From Physcia stellaris (Eukaryota; Ascomycota; Lecanoromycetes; Caliciales; Physciaceae), in NCBI GenBank assembly GCA_018902385.1, contig JABSSW010000032.1, forward strand, positions 1 through 64,000: a stretch of DNA of 64,000 nt, written 5' to 3'. The notes under the pieces were generated by a model. The model was given only the letters and a program-made list of their open reading frames with translations, was not told where the DNA came from and ran no database searches. The position numbers and the translations under genes are program-made. The first letter of the stretch is position 1, and every line of letters starts with the position of its first letter. Positions 32,440 to 46,465 of the stretch are shown in pieces.

Positions 32440-35400
32440 TTATTTCTCGTTTTTTTTCAATTTCGTTTCGAAACGATTAATTGATTTTTCTTTTGAACGT
32501 TTTGCGCGATGTAAATATGTCGTTGAATGACGTTGAATTGATTTGTCGTCGAAACAAAAAAATAAACGCGAAACGTCGCGAAATAAATTTCGTCAACGAA
32601 ATAAATTCGTCGAAATCTTGAAAACATTCACATGATCATATTTTGAAATAAACAATTCGAACATGTTAATAAAATCGTCGTTACAATTTTTAATGCATTG
32701 AAATTTTCGAATGTACGAAAATCGATGTGTACATTGCATGCGATAAAACGTGAATGCAATGAATGTTTTGAAAAATGATCAATTCATGCAATTTGTTAAA
32801 AGTAATTTCGACGAACATTAATAAACAAATCATTAAAAATTCGATTTCGCGTATCGACAATTTTGAAAATTTTTGCAACATCAAATTGATATCACGAAAC
32901 GAACAATTTGATCAAATTGATGAAATTTTTGTCATCACAATTAACACGTCGACGTTATCGCATATAAAACAATTGATTCGTACAATGCATTCAACGAAAT
33001 ATGCATGTATTAAATTTTTCGAAAAGCGAATATTTTGTACGAATTTTACAAATAACTTCGCGTGTCATTAGTAAGCAATTGAAAATTTTGTTGACGAATT
33101 TGTAAATGTTCGAATTTTTTGTTGTTTATTCATATCATTGCATAATATTTTACATTATCATTTATTGTTCAATAAAATTTGACGACAATTTTTGAAAATG
33201 TTTTTGACACGATTCAGTTTTTCATGCGACGTAAATTCTGATTGTAAATAACGCAAAGTGACAATGAAACGAATGACAATGAAAAAAAAAAAAAATTATT
33301 GACGTCAATTTAAAAATGAATTGTAACGAATTCGATGACAATTTTTTGATCGATTATAAACAGTAAAATTCACGATTTAGTCATTTCGCAAAGCAAATTT
33401 TGCTGTTTTTGAATTAGTTTCGTGAAAGACATCGACGATATTTTGAACATTTTGAAATTCATCGTCGTCGACATAATATCAAATGCGATCGTGAAAATTT
33501 CAATTCGATCATTTACAACGATATTGAAAACGATGATAATGATATCGAAATTGCAATATGTCGTCGAATTTTCATTCGAACGTTTCATTTGCGATAACGA
33601 ATTTCGAAAAATCGTTGTGTTGTTTTTTCAACGAATCGTTGAAATTTTTTTTTAGCAATCAAAAATGAAAAATTGAATGAATGTGCATGTCATCGAGCAA
33701 TTTCAATTCGTAAACAATGTTTCGTTTTTTGACAACGAAATATGAATTCAATTTTTTGTCATTCAATTTGTCAAATGAACGAGCTGTTTTGATGTGACGA
33801 CGATTTAATCACACATAATTTTTTATTTCAAAATTGATCGAATAGCGAAATTTGTTGATTCGAATCGTCATTTTTTGTTTAACGTCAACAACATTGATTT
33901 TGATTCATTCGATGATGCGATTCATTTTTTCGACGATGAATTCGTTTTGTTTGATCAATAAACGTTTTTTAATGATTTCGTAATCATTTAAATTCGAATC
34001 AAAAATCATTCGAAAATGATAATTTTTATTGATGAAAAACGAAATGAAATTTGTGATTGCGAAAACGTCATTGTTGTCAACGAATTTCATGATGTCGATT
34101 CATTCAATTCAATCGTTTTGACGATAATTGCAATACAAACGTAAACGAATTTCAATGTTTTGATTAATTCGTTCGATTTGATCATTCGTTTGAAATTGAA
34201 ACGTCGTGAACAATTTACATTTGATTTTTAAACGTTTGCAAAAAATTTTTCAAACGCGATTTACAAATTGATTATTTCGATTCGAAACGATAAAAAAAAA
34301 TAAATCATGCGTGCGAAATACGTAATGAAACAATATTTTGACGCAAATTTCGATTGTCAAATCGTCATTATCGATCACACAAAAAACATAATGTCGTTTT
34401 TGATTAATCGATCGATAATAATGCAAATAACGTTGTTTTTTTTGAATTCAAATAATTCGATTATGAAATTTATCGAAATATTCATTCATCGTTGATTAAA
34501 AATTGACAATGATGTTAATAATTCATGACGATCATCGTGTGAAACTTTAAATCGTTGACATTTGTGACAATTACGAATGTAACGTTTGATAAATAATCGC
34601 ATATTAAATCAATAATAATAACGTTTAATGAATTTTTCAATGCGATTCATGTTCGAATGAACACAAAAAAATTGATCGTGAACATCGCGAATTATTTCAA
34701 TCATGAAATTTAAACGATTTGATATTCATAAATTTTCGTTTTTGAAAAAAACGTCGTTTCGATTTGAACATTTTTGTAAATTTATTTTTTCGTTGATAAT
34801 TTGTTCATCGATCAAAATTTGACGATAATTAATGCAATTTTCATTTTTTCGATTGATTTGCATTATTCGTTCGTACAAATCGTTTTAAACGTCAATCGAA
34901 CATAATTGCAATCGAAAAAACGACAACAAAATTTGCTTTTTATAAAATTTTCGTTCGTCGTTATCGACAAAACGAAATTCAAACATTCGAATCAAAACGT
35001 TCGTTTTAACATTCTTGATTTCGAATTGATATTGAATTTTGATGTTGTAATCGATCAAAATTTCGACTCAACGTATTTGACGAAAAATGAAATTTTTGTT
35101 CGTCATGAAAATTTTCAAATTTTTATGATCGATGTAAATTTCGACAAATTCGTCGATATTTTCAAATTTTGATTTTCAATATTTCAAACATCGAATAATG
35201 ATCAAAAATTTCTTGTTATATATTTCGTAATTGCATTCGACAAAAATCATTTTTTTGTTGAAAAAAATTATCGAATGAAACATTTCGTCGTCGTCGTATT
35301 GAAATAAAATTTCATTTAAATATCAATTTGAAAAATCGATTTCTAAAATAATTTTACGATTACGATCGTAATGTCGAAAAATTGAAATTTCGATTATTTG

Positions 35401-35668
35401 TTTTTTCAAAATTTCGAACGTTTCGTTGACAAAATCGATTCATTCGAAATCAATTTTTTTTTTGATCATTCGAATCAAAAATTTGACGAATTTAAAAAAT
35501 GTTTTGATAAAACGACGATAAAAATTGCAAAAATTTACAAAAGTTTGCATTTTTTTAATACAAATTGAACGAATTCAATTGACGATATTTTGAATTTTTT
35601 TGAAATTCATTCGTAAATTTTTGTTGACAATATGACGTTCAAAAACGAAATTTTCGTTTGAAAAAACT
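32440..35668 (-). mobile_element. Gypsy element B, 3' part (integrase to RNase H)
   Basis: Minus-strand pol remains related to, but diverged from, elements A1-A3. At 34090-33905 the frame 'FVDNNDVFAITNFISFFINK' parallels the integrase C-region frame 'FANNNAIFATTKLSSFFINK' of A1. The antisense of the integrase core is visible around 34307-34495, and RNase H-like sequence around 35200-35400. The sequence stops at 35668, exactly where the 5' LTR of A1 begins, and its counterpart resumes at 42367. I therefore read it as one element split by A1. Confidence 0.72.
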
Positions 35669-35905
35669 TGTTACGATAGCATGTTGACAGATAGATTTGA
35701 CAGATAAATAATTTTTTAAATTTTAAACAAATATTTGAATCGAATTATGTTTTAATTTTTTCGAAATTAACGTGATTTGAAACTTGACGTTCAAATTGTT
35801 TACAAAAATTTTAATTTTGTATCAATTTGTTTTGCAAATTTATTGTTTTCGAATCATTTAATTCGTCAATAATACGTTTATTCAAAACGATTTAATGATA
35901 TTACA
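35669..35905 (+). repeat. Element A1 5' LTR
   Basis: About 237 bases starting TGTTACGA and ending GATATTACA. It matches LTRs at 42132-42366, 47445-47700, 54045-54280 and, inverted, 63167-63395. Shared words include TTTGACAAATAAAT or its variant, AACGTGATTTGAAA, TTGACGTTC and TTTATTGTTTTCG. Confidence 0.82.
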
Positions 35906-36544
35906 AAAAATTTTCAATTTTATCGTTTCGTCGAAATACGCGAACGTTCAAAAATAAAATTCAAATCGATCAAATTTTTTGACGAAACAAACGACGAAAA
36001 ATTTGTTGATCAAACAAATGATTGAAAATTTTTTTGACGAAACAACGACGAAGTTTTCGACAATAAAAAACGAAAATTGATTCGATTAATTTTTTTCTTT
36101 TTATCATTTTCAATTTTTCATTTTCAGTTATGATTCGAAATCATCACGAAACAATTTTTTTTTCGAATTTTTTATTTCGATGAAACAACGTTTCAGAACG
36201 TTACGCGTCAACGTGAATCGTATGTTGCATGAAATTAACGACAATTTTTTGACGAAAATTTCGTTAATCAATTCAAACGTCGTTGATTTGTATCAACGAT
36301 CGATTTCATAAAAATGAAAAATGAAAAAATCATTCGATTTTTGAATATCGTCATTATCGATCAGTTGAAATGATGAATCAATCATAAAATCGTCGATTTT
36401 TTAAAGAAATTTGATCGATTACGCATCGATCGTGACAATTATTTGAACGTTTTGATTCAATATCAAAATTTGTACAATATTGTTGCGTCGATCGTGACGA
36501 ATTGATCAATACGAAAATTCGAATTAAATGAAATTCGTCGAAAA

Positions 36545-37543
36545 TTGAATATTTTGAAAAACGAATACGAAAAACAACGTGATTTATTTTTGATTAAACA
36601 AAAAAATTACATTTTTTTGAAAAAAAATCACGACGTTTTGTTGATCAAAATTCGCGATCGTGCACGAAATTTTGACGTCGACGATGAAAAAAACGACGAT
36701 GAAATCAACGTAATTAATTTTTTTCAAAAAAACAAACGACGTTTCAAAACACATTCAGATTTTTTTAAATTTATCGATGAAATAAAATTAAATTTGACGT
36801 GTTTAAAAAACAAAAATACACGATAAAATGACGATCAACGTTGATCATTACGACACGAACATAATCGCAATCATTATTGTGATTGATTGAATTGAAAATG
36901 ATGTCGATAATCACATACAATCGATTCGTGATATTGATATGAATCATTTCAAAATTTGACATATGATGTTGAAATTTTTGAACATTATTTACGAAAATTT
37001 TGATTTCAAACGCAATATGCGTAATCAATTTCGAACATTGATCATGAATATTCAAAATTTTCAATTTTTTTATTTCATTTTTTTTCGTTTTAGCAATTCA
37101 ATTGATTATAACGAAATCATCAAAATCGAAAAATTGATGAATAAAATTTTTGAAATTTGAAAAAAAACGACGAATGAATATATATTCACGTGAATTTATC
37201 ACGTTCGATGAAATTCGAATCATTTTGCAACAAATATACAATCGACAATCGAATTTTCGAAAAAAAAAAAATCGCGACACGTCAACAACGTTTTGAATTG
37301 TTTCAGTTCAAATTAATTTTTGTCGTTTCGATTTCGAAAATTTTTTACGAAATTTGTCATTTCGATTTTTTCGTGAAATTTACAATTCATTTTACATTTC
37401 AACGTTGAAATCAAAATTCGTAATTCGATGATTGACAAATTGATCGTCACGAACAAATGTTTCACATGTGAATAATGAATCACGTTTGAAAAAAATGTTC
37501 GAACGATTACAAACATGAAAAACGTCATTGACACAAAATGCAA
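36545..37543 (+). pseudogene. A1 gag remnant
   Basis: Broken Gag frame. It has a coiled-coil-like start ('NEYEKQRDLFLIKQKNY', 'KKNHDVLLIKIRDRAR'), an acidic patch, then 'HSDFFKFIDEIKLNL'. After a stop it continues 'MMLKFLNIIYENFDFKRNM' with 'RNQFRTLIMNIQNFQFF'. The zinc knuckle should lie near 37450-37500. The inverted copy A3 preserves 'NKCFTCDEIDHV' at ~61553-61590, showing the C-x2-C-x4-H start of a CCHC knuckle. Confidence 0.62.
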
Positions 37544-37657
37544 ATATTATACATGAATTTAATCGTCGAATCGAACGATTTTGATTCGAAAAATTAACAA
37601 TTCACATCAAAAACGCGATTGATGAATGTTTAAAAATTTTTTTTTCACGATGATGAT

Positions 37658-37993
37658 TTGTTTGATTTTTTTATCAAACGATTTTTAATCATCAATTGTA
37701 CGTTATTATTCAACGATAATAAACATAAATTAAAAATTTTAATAAACATTGATGCAATTGATTATGCATTCATTGATAAAAAAATCGCGCAATTTGTATG
37801 CAACATGTTGAACATGAAATTCGTATTTTTATTGAAATCGAAATCATTGATTGAATTCGACGATCGTCAAATTTTATCAATAATTCATGTCATATATTTT
37901 AAATTAACGATAGAATTGCATTTCGAGTTGATCAATTTTTTTTTGTTAATCATCGATTTGAATAATCATTCGATAATTTTAAAAAATTCGTGA
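37658..37993 (+). pseudogene. A1 retropepsin-like protease remnant
   Basis: Frame with 'KILINIDAIDYAFIDKKIAQ' followed by 'FVCNMLNM' and, later, 'IDLNNHSIIL'. In active Gypsy proteases the first stretch is L-I-D-S/T-G-A-T..FI; here the catalytic D-S-G is altered to an I-D-A sequence, so the site is lost. The same block in A3 is at 61448-61050 (minus). Confidence 0.62.
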
Positions 37994-38434
37994 ATAAACA
38001 AACATGAAATCATATTGAACATGATTTACGATAAATTGATTTTCAAATCGTTTCAAATGCAATCATCATGACAATATATTCAGTCAAATTGTTCAAATTC
38101 GACGTTTGAAAATTTTCAAATCAAATCGTCGATGAAATGTATTTAATTGACGTCGTGATATCGTTTTTATCGAAAAAAGCAATTCGAAACATATAGCGAT
38201 GATAAAATTTCGATATATCATTTTATTTCGTTTCAAAATCAAATTTTTTTTTACAGTTGAAAACGAATCAAATGTATTCGATTCGAAATGTTTCGAATGT
38301 TTTATTCATTCGAACGTCGATCAACGATGACGAGTCGTTCAATCATCGAATCAAATGATTCAAAAATTGATATCACAACAATTACGAAAACGACATTCAA
38401 AAAAAAAAAAATTTGAAAAACAACGCAACAAACG

Positions 38435-39888
38435 TTGAAAAATCAAAAACAACAATTCGAAATTTTTTCATTTTCGAAATTGAATTCAGACGATTCAATG
38501 AATATCGCGATGATTGATGCAATTTTTTTTTGTTTATTCGTCGATTTCAAAAATCGAAAACAAAAAATGCAATGTTTTTTCATTACGATCAATCAAATCG
38601 ATTTCGCGTTCAAAACATTGCGAACAAATTTTGAATCGTTGAAAATTGCTGTCATGATCAAAAAATTTTGAAACACGAACAAATCAAGTCGATTTTTGAA
38701 CGTATAATGAAAAAAATATCGAAATATTTCAAACATTTGACAAAAATATTCGATTTTCAAAAAACAATTGAATTGTTATCGCATCGAGTTTACGATCACA
38801 AAATTGAATTTTTAAACGATAACAATACATTGTTTCGAAACAAAATATATTTTTTGTTCGAATTCAAATTTCAAAAATTCAAAAAATATTTGAAAAATAA
38901 TTTGAAAAAAAAATTTATCGTATTCAATCAAAAACATACGTTTCGTTCGTTTTATTTGCAATCAAATCAAACGATCAATTACGTTTGTGTATGAATTATC
39001 GACGATTTAATCACATCACGAAACGCAATCGATATTTCATTTTTTTGATCGAAAAAATTTTAATCAAAATGCAAAATTGCAAATATTTGATCAAACTGAA
39101 TATTATATCGATTTTCAACAAATTTCGAATGAATGAAAAAAATGAAAAATTCATCACGTTCGTTATTTTCATGAAATCGTACAAATATCGAATATTATTT
39201 TTCGAATTGATCAACGAATTCGCGAATTGACAACATTACATGAACGATTTGTTGTTCAATTTTTTGAACGATTTTTGTCAAATTTATTTAAATGATATTT
39301 TCATTTACAACAAATTCAAAAAAAAAACACATCGTTTACGTTCGTAAAATGTTGAAAAATTCAAAAAATCGAATTACAAATGAATATTGAAAAATGCGAA
39401 TTTTTCAAAAAAAATGACATTTTTAAACGTCATATTATCGATAAATGATTTTCGCATGAATTCGAAAAAAATAAAAATCATTGTCAATTGAAAACGTTTT
39501 ACGAATTTGAAAAAAATACAAATTTTCGTGAATTTCGTCAATTTTTACAAACGATTCATTCGTGATTTTTCGAAAAAAATTCGAATTTTCATTCGAATGA
39601 TCAAAAAATTAATAAATTTCGAATGAATTGAAAAAAATCGAAAAAATTTTCAATTTTTTCAAAAAAACGATGACGAAAATTTTCATATTACGACATTACG
39701 ATCGAATCAAACAAATTATTTTAAAAATCGACTTTTTTGATTACGTCAATGCAAAAATATTATTTCAATACGACGACGAAAAAATGCATTTCGTTGTTTT
39801 TTATAATCGCAACATGATTTCAATCGAATACAATTACGAAATTTATGACAAAAAATTATTGATCATTATTCGTTGTTTAAAACATTGA
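38435..39888 (+). pseudogene. A1 reverse transcriptase and RNase H remnant
   Basis: RT blocks: 'YRRFNHITKRNRYFIFLIEK' with 'ILIKMQNCKYLIKLNIISIF' (conserved 'Y..LN..T..N.YPLP.I', then 'F.KLDL..A'), 'KFITFVIFMKSYKYRILFFE' (conserved 'TAF.T..G.YEY.VMPFGL'), and a degraded YxDD-like segment near 39275-39300. RNase H follows with 'FVVFYNRNMISIEYNYEIYD' and 'KKLLIIIRCLKH' (conserved 'YSRK.SP.E.NY.I.DKELLAI...L..W'). Key aspartates are changed and stops interrupt the frame. Confidence 0.75.
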
Positions 39889-40329
39889 CGTTTTGAATTC
39901 GAAAACATTGAAAAATCGATCAAAATTTTCATCGATCACAAAAATTTGAAAATTTTCATGACGTCAAAAAAATTAATTTTTCGTCAAATTCGTTGAACAG
40001 AAATTTTTCGAAATTCAATATTGTCATTCAATTTCAATTCGAAATTCAAAACGTTAAAAAAAACGTTTTGATTCGTATGTTTGATTTTCGATTCAAAAAC
40101 GATATTGACGAACGACATCAATATCGAAAACAAATATTGTTTATTTCAAAACGATTCGAAATTCACGCGATAAAATTTGACGAATTTATTTACGAACGAA
40201 TTTTGATTGTCAATAAAATTGACGATGATTGCACGATTTATCGTGAAATCATCGAACAAAATTTCATTTCAATGAACGAAATCGATTTACGAAATTGCAA
40301 TGAAAAAAACGATGTTTTATATCGAAATA

Positions 40330-41660
40330 ATCGATTATGAATGTTTGTCGACGTTTTTTTATTCGTTGATTTTTTCAAAAAAATTCATGAATTTTCGATT
40401 TCGAAACATTCAAATTTTAATCGTATGAAAAATTTTATACGTCGCGATTATTATTGATTCAACATGCGCAAATTCGTTCGTCGATACGTACGCAATTGTT
40501 ATGAATGTCAACGTACGAAAATTTTCAAAAATCGAAAAAATGATTTATTCATTTTTTGATCATTTTTTTGCAACGTTGAATCGACATATTTATGAATTTT
40601 ATTATCGAATTGTTCGACGTTCACGATCATAACGTCATTTGCACGATAATCGACAAATTTAATAAAAAACGTCATTACGTGTTTTGTATCGTCAACGATG
40701 AAAATACAAATGCGAAAATCACGATCAAAATATTTATCAATTACGTGTTTCGTACGCATGAATTATTTTTTTTTATAACGTCAAATCGAAAATTTCAATT
40801 CATATCATTCGTTTGACAAACATTTTGCAAAATTTTCGACATCAAATGTAAATTTTTCATCGTTTTTCATTCAGAAATCGATGAGCAAATCGAAAAAATC
40901 AATCAAAATATCGAAAAACAATTGCGACAATATTGCAATTACATGCAAAACGATTGAAACGTTTGATTATTCATGATCGAATTTGCAAACAACAACGCGA
41001 TATTTGCAACAACAAAATTATCATCATTTTTCATCAATAAAAATTTTCATTTTCGTATGAATTTTTCATCAAATTTTATTTCGTATGTTACAACGAAAAA
41101 GCGATTTTTGATCGTCAAAACAAAAAATATTATCGACACGATGCAAAATATTTTCAATTACGTACGAAATCATGCAAAAATGATTCAAAAACGTATGACA
41201 ATTCAAATCAACAAACATCGAAAAATCGTGAAATACGTCGAAAAAATTTCGTTTTTTTCGATCGACGAAACATCAAAACGATCAAATCGTTTGACAAATT
41301 CGATAACAAAAAATTAAATTTTTACAAAATATTAAAACGTAAAACAATTTTTATCGATTCGAATTGTTCAAAAATCATGCGTATTTACGATGTGTTTCAT
41401 TGTTGATTTTTTGCGCAAAAATTTTCGTGATTTTCATTCGAAAATCAAATCAATGAATTTTTGATTTCGTCATAATCAACGAAAATTTCGAATGAAAAAT
41501 GAACGATATTTTGAAATTTCGATATCATTACAATCGTTTTCAATATCGTGTCAATTGATCGAGTTGATTTCATAATCGAACGTGATATTATGTCGACAAC
41601 GAAAAATTCGATAATGTTCGCGACGTGATAAACGATTTTCATCGTAATTCATTTCACGAC
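40330..41660 (+). pseudogene. A1 integrase and chromodomain remnant
   Basis: Integrase core reads 'NFIIELFDVHDHNVICTIID', then 'KKRHYVFCIVNDENTNAKI', then 'FRTHELFFFITSNRKFQF', the standard order 'DFI..LP....d.I.ViVDR.sK..H', then 'G.P..I.SDRG..F'. The C-terminal region is at 40973-41317. Around 41430-41660 broken frames contain words reminiscent of a chromodomain ('YHYNRFQYRV'-like, 'VINDFHRN'), which suggests a chromovirus-type tail. None of it is continuous. Confidence 0.68.
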
Positions 41661-42131
41661 AACAAATTCAAAATCGTTCAAAACGTTGATTTCAATATTT
41701 CAAATCGTCGTCAACGAATCAGATTTTTCAACGAATCGTCGTCGTTTTCGAAAAAAAATCGTCATGTTGACATTAATCGAAATTATTTTCGATTAACATT
41801 TGACGTCACGAATTCGATTTTCATTCATTTGTTTTTGATTTCACGATTTTTATTCAACAATTCAAATTTTATTATTTTTTCGATGTTATTTACAATCAAA
41901 ATTTACATCGCATGAAAAATTGAATCGTGTCAAAAACATTTTCAAAAATTGTCGTCAAATTTTATTGAACGTTGAAATAACAATAAAAACATTAAAAAAT
42001 GAAAAATGATGATCGTGAAATTTTTGAATTTTGCAAATCATACGAATTGATCAACAAAATTTCAACAAAATTTTTCAATTTCAAAACAACAACGAATCGT
42101 CGAAACGACGTTCGCGAAAAAAAAAAAATAA

Positions 42132-42366
42132 TGTTACGAACATGTTTGACAAATAAATTTGACAAATAAATAATTGATATGATAAATGATTAAACAAATA
42201 TGTTTGAATCGAATTATGTTTTAATTTTTGACGAAATTAACGTGATTTGAAATTTGACGTTCGCACATTGTTTGCAATTTTATCATTGTGTATTTATTTG
42301 TTTTTGCAAATTTATTGTTTTCGTTTAGTTAATCAATAATACGTCTATTCAAACACGATTCATGAT
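42132..42366 (+). repeat. Element A1 3' LTR
   Basis: Starts TGTTACGAACATGTTTGACA and ends near CACGATTCATGAT. It closely matches the LTR at 54045-54280 and lies downstream of the chromodomain-like stretch. The terminal ATTACA seen in the 5' LTR is not visible here, so the exact end is uncertain. Confidence 0.8.
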
Positions 42367-45300
42367 TCAAACACGAAAAAATTTTTTTGAAATTTATGCA
42401 AAAACATTTATCGAAATTTTGATTTATTTCGTTGAAAAAAAATTCGCAAAAATTTTTTTAAATTTTTGAATTATTTGAACGAAATGATCGTTTATAATTT
42501 CGAATTTTGTTGTAAATAAAAATATCATTTAAATAAATTTGACAAAAATCGAAAAATTTATATTGAATAAAAAATTAAAATATAATGTTGTCAATTCGTC
42601 GAATTCATCGATTAATTCGAAAAGCAATACATAATATTTGTAAAATTTAACGAACATATAAAAATAATCAAATTTTCATTTTTTTTAAATTCATTCGAAA
42701 TTTATTGAAAATCGAATAAATTCAATTTGAATAAAAATTTGCAAAAATTTATCATTTCGAAATCAAAAATTTTTTTTCAATCAAACGAATTGAAATAAAA
42801 AATTTTGCGTTTCGAATGACGTTCAATTTTCGATAATTCATCGAAAACAAACGAAATTGTTCGTTCGATTTGACATAATGATTTTTAAAATTGAAAAAAT
42901 TAAAAATTTTTGTTTGAATTGATAAATTTTTTTGAAAATTGTTTGAAAATATTTTTGAAAATTTCAAAATTTGAAAACGATAAAAAATAAATTCGATTTC
43001 GAAATAATTCGAAATCGTTTTTTCGAAAATTCGATTTTGTGATCGTAAAAAATTTATGCGAAAAAATAATTTATTTGTTTTTTTGAAATTGAATATTTTG
43101 ACAAAAATTTAAAAAAAATCAAAAATTTTTCGTTTCAATTTTTCAAAAATTGTTTATTAAATTTGATTTTAAAATTTTTTTGAAATCGATATCGAAATCG
43201 AATTTTATTTTGATTGAAAATTTGTTTTTTTTGAACGTCGTCAATCGATTTCGATTCAATTTTTTCATGAAAATGAAAAAAACGTTTTTTTTTTTTTTTT
43301 TTTTCGATTTTGTCAAAATTGATAAATAAAACGAAAAAAATAAAACGATATTCAAAAATTTTTCGAAATCAAAATTTTTTTTCGTTTCGTTTTGAAAAAT
43401 CAAAATCGAAATTTTGAATCGTTTATTTTAAATCGTTTAACAAATTTTTTAAAATTAAATTCGATTTTCGAACAGAAATTTTCACGAAAATTTTTTTGAA
43501 AATTTCGTATGTTTTTAATTCGTTTTTTTTTTCGAAAATTTTGAAAAATATTTTTTATCAATTTTTTCGATAAATATCGAAAATTAAAATTCAAAATGTT
43601 TTTGAAAAAAAAAAATTTTCGTCGTTTTCGAAATTTTCGATCGATTTTCAAAAAAAAAAAATTTAATTTTGAAAAAAATAAAAAAAAAAATGATAATTTT
43701 TGAAATTTTTCGATTTTTTTGAAAATTTATCGATATCGATTTTTGATCGATAAAAATTTTTGAAAATTTAAAAAATAAATTTTTTAAAAAAAAAATTGAT
43801 TTTCGTTTTCGAAAATTTTCAAAATTTTGAACGTTTCGAAATGAAAACAACGATCGAATTTGAAAAAATTTTATCGTTTTCATATTCAAAATAATTTCGT
43901 GAACGTTCATTCAAAATTTTATTCAAATTATCAAAATGATTTCAATTTTGATTATTGAAAATCGTGATTTTTGAATCGATTTTGCATCGATAATTTGTAA
44001 AATAAAATGACATGAATAATGAATTTCGAAAAATTTTTCGATTATCGAATTCATTTTTGAATTTCGATTTTGATAAAAATCAAAAAATTATTTGAAATGT
44101 TTCACAAATTTTGCGCAATTTTTAAAATCAATGAAAAACGTTTTTTTATTAAAATTCTAATTTAATGTTTGCAAATTATGTTTAATCGAAAAAAATTAAT
44201 GTACATTTAATAATTAAAAAAATTGTTTTGAAATTTATTGAATTTTGAATTTTTTGAAAATTGTTGAAAAAAACAACATTTTCGTCGCGATTTTGAAAAG
44301 ATTTAAACGTTTTTCGATTCATGAATTGAAAAAATTTCGTTGTTAATATCATTAAAATAATTTCAAAAAACGTTTTCAATCGATTTCGATTTCGATTTTT
44401 TCATTAAAAATTAATTAAAATAATTTCGTTGATTGTCAATTTGAATTTTTTTTTTAATTTTTTTGAACAATCAATTATCGAAAATTTTAAAAAAAAAACA
44501 ATTTCGTATCAAATGATTGAAAAAATTTTCACAACGATAACAAATTTCGTAAAATTCGAAACATTTTTATCGAAAAAATTTTGATTTGAAATTGAAATCG
44601 ACGACGAACATGATTTTTTTGACGTCGAACATGTTTCACGAATTACGATTTTGACAATTGATTTTTTGAAAATAATTCGTGAAAATTTCAAAAAATGTCG
44701 AATTTTAAAAACGAAATTGATTTCAAAAAAATGTAATTTTAATTCATTTTTTTTCAATCAATTTTTTTAAGTTTTCGATTGTTTTAAATCGATCGTTATT
44801 AACAATGATTTTGTAATTGAGTTTGAATAAAAAAAAAAAATCAAATTTTGTTTTGAATAATGAAACAATGTTTGATTGAACAACGATTTTTTTCAAAATT
44901 TTAAAAAAATTTCGAAAAACGTTGATTGATAATGATAAAAATTTTGAATTTATTGCGTACGTTTCGATTTTTTTTTTTTTTCAACATAAATCAAAATCAG
45001 AACATCAAAAATCATTTGAAAAATTTTGAAATAAACAATGTCGATTTTACGTCGAACGAAAAAATGTTTGCGAATTTTTTTTCGATTCAATTGATAAAAA
45101 TCGTTGTTTTGATATATTCGTCGACGAAATTAATTAACGTTAACAATGAATTTGTTTTTAAATCAATTGTTTTCAAATTTCGTAAAAAAAAAAATTTGAA
45201 ATGTTTTCAAATTGAATTTGAAAAAATTCGTCATTTTGACATTTTTATTTTTTTTTATCGATAAACAATGTGAAATTGTTTGACGTTGTTGTAATTTTTA

Positions 45301-46465
45301 AAAAGTTTATTTCGTTTTGCAATTTTATGTTATTGCGATTGATCAATTTAACATTTTCGATTTTGAAAATTTGTTTTTCGAAACGAAAAAAATGAATTAT
45401 TGTAAAATTCATTCGAAAAATATTCAATTCGTCGTCAAAAATTTTGAATTATTTTTTTTTTTTTGAATTCTCGATTTGAATTTGAATTTATCGACATTGA
45501 ATTGATTTATATTTTTATTTTTCGTCGAAATAAATTGACGAAATTTTCGATTGTGTTTTTTTTTTTTCGATTTTTTCGAAATTTTTTAAAACATTTAAAT
45601 TATAATTTTTTAAAATTTTCAATTTCAAACAATTTGAATTTTCGCGTCACGATCGATTTTCAATTGATTCAACATTTGCAATATTTGAAAAAAAATTTTT
45701 GCGAATTCATTGTTGAAACTTTCGACGATAAAATTTTATCGCATTTTCGCATCGTTCGAATTGTAATTTGCGTTTTCGAAAAACGAAAAAAAAAAAAATT
45801 TTTATCAATTTGTTTTTGAATCGACGATAACGTGTGTTGTTTTTTCAAAAAAAAAAATTCTAATTGTTGAATTTAACGAAAAATTTTTTTCGTTTAAATT
45901 TCAAAAAAAAATGATCACAAAAAAATTTGATAAAAATAAACATCGATTGAAACTTTAATGCAAAAAAAATTTATTTAATTTCAATCGTTTTGAAATTCGA
46001 CAATAAATATTCAAAAATAATCGTGTTTTAAAAAATTTTTCGTGAAAAGCAAACGAAAACAAAATTTTAAATTAATGTTATTTTTGATAAAATAACTCGT
46101 CAATTTATTTAAAAAAAATTTTGATGAAAAATTAAAAAATGTTAATTTCGATTTTTATCGTATAAATGTTTGAAATTAACGAATAATTTGACGATTATTT
46201 TTTTCGTTTTTCGATTATTTCGAAATTTGAAAAACATCGATTTTTCGAAAACATTTTTTTGAAAATTTTGTACAACATTAAAACGAATTAAATTTTTTTT
46301 TTTTTTTTTTTTTGATTCGTTTAAAAAATAAAATCGAATCTTTTGTTCAATTTGATTTTGAAATATTTTGACGTTTTAAATTTTCGTAATTGATTTGAAA
46401 TTTTGTTTATTGAATAAATTGTCGTATTTCGAACAATCTGAAAAAAATGAATGATTTAAAAATAA
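42367..46465 (-). mobile_element. Gypsy element B, 5' part (RT to gag side), strongly eroded
   Basis: Resumes element B after the A1 insertion. A minus-strand RT block at 42967-42752 reads 'NEQFRLFSMNYRKLNVIRNA', parallel to 'YRRFNHITKRN' in A1. The sequence then becomes extremely AT-rich with long A/T runs and many short lysine/phenylalanine/asparagine frames that I do not trust as coding. It is bounded on the right by the second B LTR. Confidence 0.65.

Larger units (their letters stand above)
35669..42366 (+). mobile_element. Gypsy chromodomain-type element A1, complete but inactive
   Basis: About 6.7-kb plus-strand LTR retrotransposon with both LTRs. Internal order: Gag (36545-37543), protease (~37658-37993), RT (~38668-39230), RNase H (~39628-39888), integrase (~40330-41317), then a chromodomain-like stretch (~41430-41660). 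That is the Ty3/Gypsy order RT-RH-IN with a C-terminal chromodomain, as in chromoviruses. Every domain is broken by stop codons. It sits inside minus-strand element B. Target-site duplications are not obvious, probably because flanks are mutated. Confidence 0.85.
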